From contig JBJKSB010000091.1 in NCBI GenBank assembly GCA_046704385.1, positions 1 to 64,000 on the forward strand: 64,000 bases of DNA. The letters run 5' to 3'. Each line of letters opens with the position of its first letter. Positions within the stretch are counted from its first letter, which is position 1. The stretch is from GH45 sp046704385 (GTDB lineage: Bacteria > Bacteroidota > Bacteroidia > Bacteroidales > SZUA-534). Below the pieces are notes generated by a model that saw only the letters and a program-made list of their open reading frames with translations, ran no database searches and was not told the origin of the DNA. Position numbers and translations under genes: made by a program. Below are positions 9,206-17,590 of this stretch, one piece after another.

Positions 9206-9240
9206 AAAGGCTTATCAAAATTGATAGGCCTTTTTTAGTT
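9206..9240 (+). terminator. Rho-independent terminator of tRNA-Ser
   Basis: A stem of about 11 bp, AGGCTTATCAA/TTGATAGGCCT with one G-T, and a small AT loop, followed by TTTTTT. It separates the tRNA from the convergent hipT gene. Confidence 0.85.
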
Positions 9241-9249
9241 TTTAGACCT

Positions 9250-10200
9250 TCATTTAAGTGAATTTGGATGAATTCTTTGATACCTATTTTGAACAATAGC
9301 CAGGTACTCTTTTTGGAGTTTATTTTCAAGAAATGATTCATGTACTAAACCTTCTAATTCATTTTGCCTTGAAAAAAAACGTTGGTAAACCCGCGATATT
9401 TGTTTTTCATTCAAACCTAAACCCGAACCAAAAGTATCAAACATTGATTTGGTTATCTTAAGTTTCTTACCTCCTAAAGTTAAAGCCAATTCTTCCTTAT
9501 CTTCCGGCATAACCAATTTTACATTCAATAAATCATAAGCCGGAGCCAATAACCACCCTGAAGGTAATTTTATCATCGAAAAGTTTTTCAGATGCATATC
9601 ACTATTCCCGGTTAAAAAGCAAAATAGTGTAAGTTCAAACAAAAACAGCTTATCCAATAATGGATTGGTTGAATATTTCTCCAATGCTTTAGCAACTTTC
9701 TCCATGGATCCTTTGTATTTATCAAAAGCCTCCAGGATTTGAAACATATCAAGCATGTGAATTTTCCGGTTTTCTTCAGTTCGATCAATTCTTTTGGTCA
9801 GGTAGCCTAATTCACCTGATTCCAGCCTTATTAAGCTTGACGGAACAACCTTAATACCAAACAACTCTGCAATACGCATAGTCAAATGCTCATTTTCCGG
9901 CATTGATTCAAATTCATGAGACGGTGGCTTAAAAATATAATCTCCTCCCAAAGTACCAACAACTGTTAATCTGTTTTCTTTTTTACCCAAAGTACTTTCT
10001 ATATGCGACATTGATAATTTAGGTTGTACTCCGGGAACGGAAATACTACGTTCCACTACATTTTTTGCCAGTTGGGCCATTTGGTCTATTGTATAAGGTA
10101 CAACAGGAGCTTGTTTTGAACCAAAAAACAGCTGACTGCAATTAGGATGAAAGTCGGTTTCACCTTTCAGTTTTTTGTAACAATACAAACACTTCGACAT
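9250..10200 (-). CDS. hipT: HipT-like Ser/Thr kinase toxin (HipA core without the N-terminal subdomain)
   Basis: 316 residues from ATG 10198-10200; a TTG at 10209 is an alternative in-frame start overlapping hipS. A zinc-ribbon-like C4-x2-C7-x10-H18-x2-C21 comes first, then the HipA core kinase. The Gly/Ser loop is SISVPGVQPK (S52, S54), the place of the autophosphorylated Ser of HipA and of the S-x-S motif of HipT. Next come the GDYIFKPPSHEF ATP-site strand, the catalytic loop LTGNSDMHLKNF and the metal-binding LAPAYDLLN. HipA/HipT kinases phosphorylate aminoacyl-tRNA synthetases (GltX for HipA, TrpS for EPEC HipT); the target here is unknown. The N-subdomain-1 of HipA is encoded separately by the upstream gene, giving the gene order hipB-hipS-hipT. 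It follows hipS with no gap to speak of. Confidence 0.9.
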   Translation of the reverse strand: MSKCLYCYKKLKGETDFHPNCSQLFFGSKQAPVVPYTIDQMAQLAKNVVERSISVPGVQPKLSMSHIESTLGKKENRLTVVGTLGGDYIFKPPSHEFESMPENEHLTMRIAELFGIKVVPSSLIRLESGELGYLTKRIDRTEENRKIHMLDMFQILEAFDKYKGSMEKVAKALEKYSTNPLLDKLFLFELTLFCFLTGNSDMHLKNFSMIKLPSGWLLAPAYDLLNVKLVMPEDKEELALTLGGKKLKITKSMFDTFGSGLGLNEKQISRVYQRFFSRQNELEGLVHESFLENKLQKEYLAIVQNRYQRIHPNSLK

Positions 10201-10201
10201 T

Positions 10202-10528
10202 TTATCCAAAATTTAAAGGTACCACGCTTAATGCTCCTATACAGTTTTTACAACAAGCCATCAGTAATCCCATCCGATCGTTTCTATTTATTTTCCAATT
10301 CCTGGATGCAATCTCGAGCAACCAGCCCTCTGGAATAAGTCCTTCAAAAACAGGGAATAATCTGCCAGATATATAAGGAATATTAGAGACAGGCATAGTA
10401 AAAGTCAGAAACTGATCAGGAAATTGCTCTGTGTATTTTTGATCATAGGTGAAGATATAATCCCCATCGTCAGTTTCCTTCAATATTCCTGTCAAAACAG
10501 TATCATAATAAATTTCAGCACTTCTCAT
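10202..10528 (-). CDS. hipS: HipS-like antitoxin (stand-alone HipA N-terminal subdomain)
   Basis: 108 residues matching the N-subdomain-1 of HipA ('couple_hipA'). A beta-rich start with YYDTVLTGILKETDDGDYIF is followed by the hallmark LFPVFEGLIPEGWLLEIASR. There are no kinase motifs. In the characterised E. coli O127 HipBST system the same split piece is the antitoxin that neutralises HipT, so I infer that role here. It begins 2 bp after the hipB stop and ends 1 bp before the hipT ATG, a tightly coupled operon. Confidence 0.85.
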   Translation of the reverse strand: MRSAEIYYDTVLTGILKETDDGDYIFTYDQKYTEQFPDQFLTFTMPVSNIPYISGRLFPVFEGLIPEGWLLEIASRNWKINRNDRMGLLMACCKNCIGALSVVPLNFG

Positions 10529-10530
10529 GG

Positions 10531-10746
10531 CTAATCTGTTTTATCAATCTGTCGTGAATTTACAGGGGCTAATTCGTGACCAAACATGGCCAACACTTCA
10601 TTTACTTTATCAACATTCAGATTTGTTTTTCCTTGTTCAATCTTCCGAATCACTGTTAATGCAACGCCACAGCGTTCAGCAAATTGCTGCTGGGTCAGCT
10701 TAACTTCTTTCCGGCGTTCTTTTACAAACTCAGCTAAAGATCTCAT
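10531..10746 (-). CDS. hipB: HipB-like XRE-family transcriptional regulator
   Basis: 71 residues from ATG 10744-10746; a second ATG at 10755 adds MHI. It is a single Cro/C1-type helix-turn-helix (LTQQQFAERCGVALTVIRKI, EQGKTNLNVDKVNEVLAMFG). It is first in the hipBST operon. In the known systems HipB represses its operon and, in HipBST, augments HipS neutralisation. I prefer the start at 10746 because family members begin MxSLAEFVKERR and because one operator-like palindrome (10747-10764) then sits directly upstream. Confidence 0.9.
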   Translation of the reverse strand: MRSLAEFVKERRKEVKLTQQQFAERCGVALTVIRKIEQGKTNLNVDKVNEVLAMFGHELAPVNSRQIDKTD

Positions 10747-10844
10747 TATATGCATTTAAATATAATAACGCAATATACGACATTTTTATATGTATTTACA
10801 TATATTTCAAAATATTTTTAACCGTTTATATGCTATCACATATA
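10747..10844. promoter_or_regulatory. Three HipB operator-like palindromes at 40-bp spacing
   Basis: Three 18-bp inverted repeats with the frame TATATG-N6-CATATA begin at 10747 (TATATGCATTTAAATATA, imperfect right arm), 10787 (TATATGTATTTACATATA, perfect) and 10827 (TATATGCTATCACATATA, arms perfect). The starts are exactly 40 bp apart. They lie immediately upstream of hipB, where autorepression by the HTH protein is expected. A further palindrome ACATATAATATATGT overlaps the third site (10838-10852). Confidence 0.75.
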
Positions 10845-10852
10845 ATATATGT

Positions 10853-11173
10853 CTGTTTAATAAACAGTTTTTGAAGTCGTATATAGCAAATAATATAATA
10901 GATGGATTGCACTTGGTTAAATACCTGGAATATGGAACCTTCGCAAAAAAAACAAAACTATCCAAAAAGCTTTATCCAAATTTTAAAACTCTATGCAACG
11001 TTTTAAGATTTTTCATGAATTACGTTTTGCATATAAACTTAATTCAAAGCTTCCCGGATAGTTCCAGAACAATAATCAATTACTCAAATCCAATTAACTT
11101 ATATGAAAAAATTGCAACAATTATTCCTTTTTCAATATTATTCAATTTTACCTGAACAGGCTTATCATATCTA
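10853..11173. other. AT-rich intergenic region upstream of hipBST
   Basis: No credible gene seen. A rightward open frame (10790-11155) overlaps the operator palindromes, has low-complexity AT-driven composition and no recognisable domain. The region separates hipBST from the 3' end of the GH43 gene. Confidence 0.5.
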
Positions 11174-12898
11174 TCATTTAGCCTGTTGACGGGTAGCATA
11201 CATTCCAATGGTGGTGCCAGTGAAACCAAATGAATTAGCTGTTGACAAATAATAAGCATCAATATCTTTTGTAAGCAATTCCCAATCATTTTCGGGAGCA
11301 GCAAAATAAAAGTCGAAGGACGTTCCCTGCGATTCAACTTTAAGTTTAGCTTCATGCTTTTTATTTACAAAGGTTGATTGTGCCAATACCTCAACACTGT
11401 CTTTTGATATTTTTTGCAGACTTACATTTACATTTTTCCCGTCACAATCAGCGGCAAGAAAATACTGATGCCATTCATCCTTGTAAATAAGGATGCCCGC
11501 CTTTTCGTCCGGATTGCTGGTTTCAAGCTTAAGCCTGGTGCTGGCTTCAAATTTATGATGTTGTATCCGGCGGCATACAAAAGCCGGCACTTTTCTTTCT
11601 GAAGCGCTCACATCAGCTATTTGCAGGGTTAATTTTCCCTTTTTCTCCGTTAATGAATATAAATCTGTGGCTGGTTTACGCAGAGTCATCCACTCTAAAC
11701 CCAATGTGGTTGCATTAAAATCGTCGTCTTTTTCAAAATTTCCAAAAGTTACATTGGGATTTCTTGTGATTCCTTCCTTTTGATCAATTAGCGGAACCAA
11801 TTCGTTATCTTTTGTTATATAAGGAAATCCGTCGTCGGACCAGCGAACCGGCACAAGAAAGGTTTCACGACCAAGATTTTCATACTCTCCATTGATAGGC
11901 CTGCATGCCAAAAATACTGACCACCAATTCCCTTTTTGATCCTGAACCAGATCGGCATGACCGGCACATGTTACAGGATTTGGCCTGTGAATATCAAGTT
12001 GGCGCTGTGTAAGGATAGGATTGCCTTTGTAAGCAACAAATTTTCCCATGGGCTCATCGCCACGAAGAATAACCTCAGAATGCTGAGGCCCTGTTCCACC
12101 TTCAGCAGCCATTAAAAAGTATTTGCCATTAATTTTGTACATATGTGGGCCTTCAATCCAGATGGGTTTTTCCTCAGGGTGAATTCCACCGTCAACCAGT
12201 ACTTTTTCCGGGCCAACCGTTTTTTCAGTTTCCACATCAAATTCACGGATACGGATAGCGCGGTGCCCGTCGTAGGTTGAACCTTCTTCCGGTTCGTCAT
12301 TATTCACAATGTAAGCTTTACCATTATCGTCAAAAAAGAACGACGGATCGATGCCATGCACCATAGGCAACATAACCGGATCGCTCCACGAAGTGTAAGG
12401 ATCTTTAGTTTTAACGAAGAAATTACCGGCTCCTACATTGGTAGTAATCATATAGTAAGTCTGGTTTCCCGGATTATAACTTATAGCCGGTGCAAAAATT
12501 CCCTGGCTTGTCCGTTGCCCGTCCAGTTTAAGTTGCGAAGTTCTGTCAAGTACATGACCAATCTGTTCCCAATTTACCAGGTCGCGACTATGAAAAATGG
12601 GCACTCCCGGAAAATAAGCAAATGTTGAAGTTACCATAAAATAATCTTCACCATTTCGGCAAATGCTAGGGTCGGAATACCAGCCCGGCAGAATTGGGTT
12701 ATAATAAGAATCGGCAGAGGGAAGTGGATTTTGCTTATAAAAATCATCATTCCCTTTGTAATTAAAATAATCGAAACAGGCAACCGGTTTATCTGAATTA
12801 CCACTATTTCCTGATTTAAGGTTACATGAGCAGACAACCGTTAAAACTGTTGTTATTGCTAAAATATTCTTCAAGTACTTTATTAAGTATGTTCCCAT
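11174..12898 (-). CDS. GH43 family glycoside hydrolase lipoprotein (beta-xylosidase / alpha-L-arabinofuranosidase type)
   Basis: 574 residues with a lipoprotein signal (VVCSC, Cys25), so probably anchored at the membrane surface. The five-bladed propeller of GH43 carries the catalytic base D76 in WYSDPSIC, the pKa-modulating D184 in HGIDPSFFFDD and the general acid E249 in IWIEGPHMYK. The C-terminal ~200 residues form the beta-sandwich (GH43 C2 / XynB C-terminal type, for example FVCRRIQHHKFEASTRL and AGILIYKDEWHQYFL). The usual substrates are xylo-oligosaccharides or arabinose-decorated xylan. It lies downstream of the HTCS on the same strand, 180 bp after it, and its presence beside other GH43/GH51 genes supports arabinoxylan use. 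Confidence 0.92.
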   Translation of the reverse strand: MGTYLIKYLKNILAITTVLTVVCSCNLKSGNSGNSDKPVACFDYFNYKGNDDFYKQNPLPSADSYYNPILPGWYSDPSICRNGEDYFMVTSTFAYFPGVPIFHSRDLVNWEQIGHVLDRTSQLKLDGQRTSQGIFAPAISYNPGNQTYYMITTNVGAGNFFVKTKDPYTSWSDPVMLPMVHGIDPSFFFDDNGKAYIVNNDEPEEGSTYDGHRAIRIREFDVETEKTVGPEKVLVDGGIHPEEKPIWIEGPHMYKINGKYFLMAAEGGTGPQHSEVILRGDEPMGKFVAYKGNPILTQRQLDIHRPNPVTCAGHADLVQDQKGNWWSVFLACRPINGEYENLGRETFLVPVRWSDDGFPYITKDNELVPLIDQKEGITRNPNVTFGNFEKDDDFNATTLGLEWMTLRKPATDLYSLTEKKGKLTLQIADVSASERKVPAFVCRRIQHHKFEASTRLKLETSNPDEKAGILIYKDEWHQYFLAADCDGKNVNVSLQKISKDSVEVLAQSTFVNKKHEAKLKVESQGTSFDFYFAAPENDWELLTKDIDAYYLSTANSFGFTGTTIGMYATRQQAK

Positions 12899-13078
12899 TT
12901 TAAAATGTTTTCAGTGTTTTATATCATTTTGAAAATCCATCGGTCAAAAGCTTAGGTTTAATTTGTCGTCACCTTAATTCCGGCAAACCAATAACAATAC
13001 TCTTGCCAGGCTCAAAATTAAATCAGATAGATAAAATCAGATTATTTGAGGGTAACATAAACAAGTAAATTTGTAACA

Positions 13079-16000
13079 CTATTTCCGATTTTCGGAAACA
13101 AACTGCGAAGGGGTTTGATTAAAATGTTTGCTAAAGCTTTTAGTGAAGTTCGAAGGTTCCGAAAAGCCAACTTTATAAGCAATTTCGGCAATTTGAAGAT
13201 CAGTGGTTATAAGTAAATTTGCGGCTCGGTTTAACCTTATTGTTCGTATATAATTGTTAACAGTCTGGTCGGTAACTGCTGTTACTTTCCTGTATAATTG
13301 CATGCGGCTCATGGCCATTTCTGAAGCCAGAAACGAAGGGTTAAAATCAGTATTATCAATATTATCGTTGATAATTTTGTTTAGCTTATCAATAAACTTA
13401 GAATCCAACGAATCTTTTACCTCCGGACTGGGCACATTATCAATTCCTAAACTAAATTTAGCCCGTAATTTCCGCCTTTGTTGAATCAGGTTATTAATGC
13501 GGGTTTTTAAAATCTCAATGTTAAAGGGTTTAGTGACAAAATCATCGGCCCCAATCTGATAACTGTCGAGTTTCACATAATCGGCATGTCGTGCAGTCAA
13601 AAGTATCACGGGTATATGACTGGTTTTTTCATCTGTTTTAATTTTTTGACACAGCGCTATTCCATCCATCTTATCCATCATGATATCGCTGACAATTAAA
13701 TCGGGAATATTCTCAACAGCTACTTCTAAACCTTCCACACCGTTCGTAGCAAAAAGTATTTCGTAATGATCACGCAACTCGTTGGCCAGGAATGTTCGCA
13801 TATCTTCATTGTCTTCTACAATTAAAACAAGTGGTTTTAATGCATCTTCATTGCTATTTTTAGCTACTTCAATATTATCGTTATCGGTTTCATCAATATC
13901 AATATCGGCAACAACCTCCTGTATTGTATTTCTATCAGTCCCGGTCTGCGGATTTTTATAGTAAACCGGCAATATAATCGTGAATACGGAACCTACATTT
14001 TCCTCGCTTTCAACCTCAATGTTCCCATTATGCAGCTCAATAAGTTCTTTGGCCAGCGATAATCCTATACCCGTTGATGCACTATCAATAGGTTTAGCCT
14101 TTTCGGTATTTTGAAAGCGTTGAAAAATATTTTGCAACGATGTTTTTGAGATACCTGTTCCTGTGTCTTTAATAAAAATCTCAACATATTGATTATCATT
14201 CCCTTTTTGACCTGAAATTATTAACTCAACACTCCCTCTGTTCTCAGTATATTTAAATGCATTCGATAACAGGTTGAACAAAACCTTATCCAGTTTATCA
14301 GCATCAAAATAAGTATACAATTCCTCTATTTGCGAATTAAATATAAACTGCATATTTCGCTTGTCGGCATAACTCTGGAATGTATCAAAAATTCTCCTGG
14401 TAAAATCAATAATATTTCCCAGTTTCCACTCCATTTTTAAATAACCGGCATCAATTTTACGAAGCATCAGTAATTCATCAATTAATCTTTTTAAACGCTG
14501 GACGTTTTGAAACATTAACTGGTAATATGATTTTGTTTTCTCTTTACTCGCATCACCTTTCATCAATGATTCCAGCGGTGCCGATAAAAGTGTTAAAGGA
14601 GTACGGAATTCATGGCTTACATTCATAAAAAAGCGAAGCTTCATTAAATCAATTTCATGTTCTTTTTTTGCATTTAATTGTTCAAGTGCCAGGGCATTTC
14701 TGCGTTTTTCCTGATTAATGAAAAATGTGTAGAACTTATATAATACAAAAATAAATATGAGCATATAGAGAAGGTAAGCCACTTTGGTTCGCCATAACGG
14801 GGGATGAACCTTTATACTGAGGGTAGCCTCTTCAAAACTATTGTGGTAACCTGAATCGTAAGCTTTTACCCTGAATATATAAGTACCGTTTGAAAGATTA
14901 GTATAAGTTATTTTATGGTCGTTACCCATATTGTTCCATGTTGTTTCCAGCCCCTCTAACATGCATGAATATTGAATATCTTTCTGCCGTTTGAAATTCA
15001 ATGAAGCAAATTCAAAGGTCACAAAATTCTGGTTGTATTTTAAATCGACATCTTTTGTATAACTTATATTCTTTTTTAAGGGTGATCCGGGTTGGTTAGC
15101 CCTGATACTTTTATTAAATACCTTTAAATCAATCAATACAAGGTTTTTTTCGTAAAGTGTTTGTTTGATGTTTTCAGGAGTAAAATAAACAATACCTTTG
15201 TCACCTCCGAAAAACAGTTGGTTGCCGACCTTACATGATGAATTTAGTAAAAAAAGATTAGTTGGCAATCCATCTTCCTTTTTATATAAATTGTACGATA
15301 AGTTATCCGGATCGAAACGGCAAATTCCATCACCCGTTCCAAGCCATAAATTACCCTGACTGTCTTCCTGGATGGAATTTACCACGTAATCCATAAATCC
15401 GTTATACGAACCATATTCTTTATATATCATTTTATCAGTAAACAGTTGGCAAATTCCACCATCGAGGGTCGAAAACCAGATATTGCCCCTTTTGCTTTGA
15501 CAGATAGATACGATGGTTTTTGCATTTAATGAATTCCCTTTCTCATCTTTAATATTATGATCAAAAAAATACTGCCCCCTTTTTTCAACAACTTTGTTAA
15601 GTCCATTTTGAGTACCTACCCAAACCTTGCCTTTATTATCCAAAAGCAAACACATTATAGTATTACTGCTTATGGAAAGTTTGTCATCGGGATTGTTTAA
15701 AAAATTCACAAATTCCATTTTCGATTCATCTTTTTTTAAACGTTCCTTTGCCGGCAAAAGGCCGAGACTATACCAGGTGCCAACCCATAAATTATTTTGG
15801 TTGTCCTCCTGCAAACACATGACATAATCGTTTAATAATGACTGCTCTGGAAATGCCAAGGGATATTGCCTGAAATTTGAATAAACAGGTTTTTTAAACA
15901 GGTTATTCTGATCAGCTTCTATTTTAATTACTCCATCGCCTTCAGCACCCAACCATAAATTACCCTGTTTATCCTTCAAACTGGTTTGAATATTTTTAGC

Positions 16001-17209
16001 AAAATCAGTATTGTCCGGGTTAAATGCTATATCTGTAAATTCCTGCACATCAGGATTTAGTATTTTCAGACCACTTCCCATACTTCCAACCAGAATGCGA
16101 TTATTACCCAAATTTAAAAGCGACCTAATTCCATAATTGAAATCACGGTTTTTATCAAATTTTGAAGATATGAAATGAAAAAAATTGTTTTTCTGGTTGA
16201 TTTCATTTACTCCTGCATCAGTACAAACAAACAAAGCCCCATCTCGTGCTTCGCCAATAAACAAAATGACATTTGAATTTAAAGCATTGTAAAGTTCGTT
16301 GCTATTTGATATCAATTTTGATTTTGAAAAATTGAGATCCTGGTTTAATAAAAACAAACCCACATTGGAGATACTTAACCAAAAATTATTATCCAGATCC
16401 TTGTAAATATACCTTGCCTGGATGTCCCCTTCTGTACTAAAATCCCAGTCATTAATAATGGTCATGTTATCCATATCAAATTTTCGTAATCCTGAGCCGT
16501 AACTTGAAATCAATAACTGGTTGTTACCTAAAAAAAGAAATGATGTATTTGCCTCATAGGTCCTGAAAGCAGTCAGCTTACCGGTTTTATTACTGATCCT
16601 GGCAACATCTGACATAGTAATAATCCACAAATCTCCGGAATCACCCAGCTTAATATCAATAATTTCATCTGAAAACAGTTCGGAATTCTGAGAGGTATAT
16701 GATTGTATAAGTTCAAAAGTGTTTAATCGCTTATTCAAGGGTCTGATTTTATACAAACCATTTTTAGTGGCTACCCAAATAATCCCTGATTTTTCGCTTA
16801 CAATGCGGTTCACCTTTAAATGGTTGAAACTGAATTCAGAATTAAATGACAACGTATCAAATCGTTCAGATACAATATTGTAAGTAAGCAAACCATAATC
16901 GTAGGTACCCAGCAATAAAATTCCGGGGTTAAATTCTACAATGGTTCTGATATCAGGATGATCAACTGTTTGAATCTCTTTGCACTCAATATATTTTAAG
17001 GCAGTATTGTCAAATTTATATAAACCATTTACCATACCGAACCAAACAAAACCGATGGAATCCTGGTACAAACAGTTTACCTGGTTTTTGCCGATGTTAA
17101 ATTTTTCATTGAGGTTTTCAATTAAAATATTGGTTTCGGCATAGGTTTCCAACCCAATGAAAAATAAAATCAATATTGAAAATATGTACCTCCAAAAAAG
17201 CTTTATCAT
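13079..17209 (-). CDS. Hybrid two-component system sensor/regulator (HTCS)
   Basis: 1376 residues from ATG 17207-17209 (a TTG nine codons earlier is less likely). In order: signal peptide; a long periplasmic sensor of repeated two-component propeller blades (motifs such as NLWLGAEGDGVIKI, KVWVGTQNGLNKV, NIWFSTLDGGICQL); a Y_Y_Y domain near 720-800; one membrane helix (about 805-825); HisKA with FMNVSHEFRTPLTLL (His near 872); HATPase_c; a receiver domain with LIVEDNEDMR and phospho-Asp in IVSDIMMDKMDG (near 1182); and an AraC-type helix-turn-helix at the C-terminus (IAEIAYKVGFSEPSNFTKSF). HTCS proteins bind an oligosaccharide in the periplasm and activate the adjacent polysaccharide locus. 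The divergent GH operon is the natural target. Confidence 0.96.
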   Translation of the reverse strand: MIKLFWRYIFSILILFFIGLETYAETNILIENLNEKFNIGKNQVNCLYQDSIGFVWFGMVNGLYKFDNTALKYIECKEIQTVDHPDIRTIVEFNPGILLLGTYDYGLLTYNIVSERFDTLSFNSEFSFNHLKVNRIVSEKSGIIWVATKNGLYKIRPLNKRLNTFELIQSYTSQNSELFSDEIIDIKLGDSGDLWIITMSDVARISNKTGKLTAFRTYEANTSFLFLGNNQLLISSYGSGLRKFDMDNMTIINDWDFSTEGDIQARYIYKDLDNNFWLSISNVGLFLLNQDLNFSKSKLISNSNELYNALNSNVILFIGEARDGALFVCTDAGVNEINQKNNFFHFISSKFDKNRDFNYGIRSLLNLGNNRILVGSMGSGLKILNPDVQEFTDIAFNPDNTDFAKNIQTSLKDKQGNLWLGAEGDGVIKIEADQNNLFKKPVYSNFRQYPLAFPEQSLLNDYVMCLQEDNQNNLWVGTWYSLGLLPAKERLKKDESKMEFVNFLNNPDDKLSISSNTIMCLLLDNKGKVWVGTQNGLNKVVEKRGQYFFDHNIKDEKGNSLNAKTIVSICQSKRGNIWFSTLDGGICQLFTDKMIYKEYGSYNGFMDYVVNSIQEDSQGNLWLGTGDGICRFDPDNLSYNLYKKEDGLPTNLFLLNSSCKVGNQLFFGGDKGIVYFTPENIKQTLYEKNLVLIDLKVFNKSIRANQPGSPLKKNISYTKDVDLKYNQNFVTFEFASLNFKRQKDIQYSCMLEGLETTWNNMGNDHKITYTNLSNGTYIFRVKAYDSGYHNSFEEATLSIKVHPPLWRTKVAYLLYMLIFIFVLYKFYTFFINQEKRRNALALEQLNAKKEHEIDLMKLRFFMNVSHEFRTPLTLLSAPLESLMKGDASKEKTKSYYQLMFQNVQRLKRLIDELLMLRKIDAGYLKMEWKLGNIIDFTRRIFDTFQSYADKRNMQFIFNSQIEELYTYFDADKLDKVLFNLLSNAFKYTENRGSVELIISGQKGNDNQYVEIFIKDTGTGISKTSLQNIFQRFQNTEKAKPIDSASTGIGLSLAKELIELHNGNIEVESEENVGSVFTIILPVYYKNPQTGTDRNTIQEVVADIDIDETDNDNIEVAKNSNEDALKPLVLIVEDNEDMRTFLANELRDHYEILFATNGVEGLEVAVENIPDLIVSDIMMDKMDGIALCQKIKTDEKTSHIPVILLTARHADYVKLDSYQIGADDFVTKPFNIEILKTRINNLIQQRRKLRAKFSLGIDNVPSPEVKDSLDSKFIDKLNKIINDNIDNTDFNPSFLASEMAMSRMQLYRKVTAVTDQTVNNYIRTIRLNRAANLLITTDLQIAEIAYKVGFSEPSNFTKSFSKHFNQTPSQFVSENRK

Positions 17210-17590
17210 ATTGTTTATGCTATTTCCCGAAACCAACTTATGGTTGGTAACACAAAGCTATAATAATGATTTGATATCTTAAAATGCCGGATTTTATTTG
17301 TTACCACATAACCATAATTTGTTACAAACTCACTATCAGAGAACCATCAGTAATCCTATTTTTGATATAGGGTAGAATTCAGCCTACAACAACTATAATT
17401 CATTAAAAAATTATTATTGAGTAAATTTATCAAAACTTTGTTTTTGCAATGCAAACCACCTATATTCAGTTAAAAGATTGCTTCAGGTTCATACTTCACC
17501 TTCGCAATGACATCATTGCGAGGAAGAATGACGTGGCAATCTCAACAAAAATCAAATATTGACTCAGAAGTAGTAATTAATCGATATCAT
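17210..17590. other. Divergent regulatory region with a dispersed palindromic repeat
   Basis: This 381-bp gap separates the HTCS from the divergent GH43 operon and should hold the operon promoter and HTCS site. I cannot identify a consensus promoter in it. From about 17475 to 17542 it contains a repeat-like element with outer arms AGATTGC/GCAATCT and a perfect inner palindrome CGCAATGA-CA-TCATTGCG (17503-17520). This resembles a dispersed intergenic repeat found in many genomes. Confidence 0.55.

Noticed and set aside
10790..11155. A 121-codon rightward open frame upstream of hipB
   Set aside because: It overlaps the phased palindromes, is AT-driven in composition and has no recognisable domain or start signal.
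17507..17590. N-terminal extension of the first GH43 in the operon
   Set aside because: It runs through a dispersed repeat, and a clean signal peptide begins at 17591.
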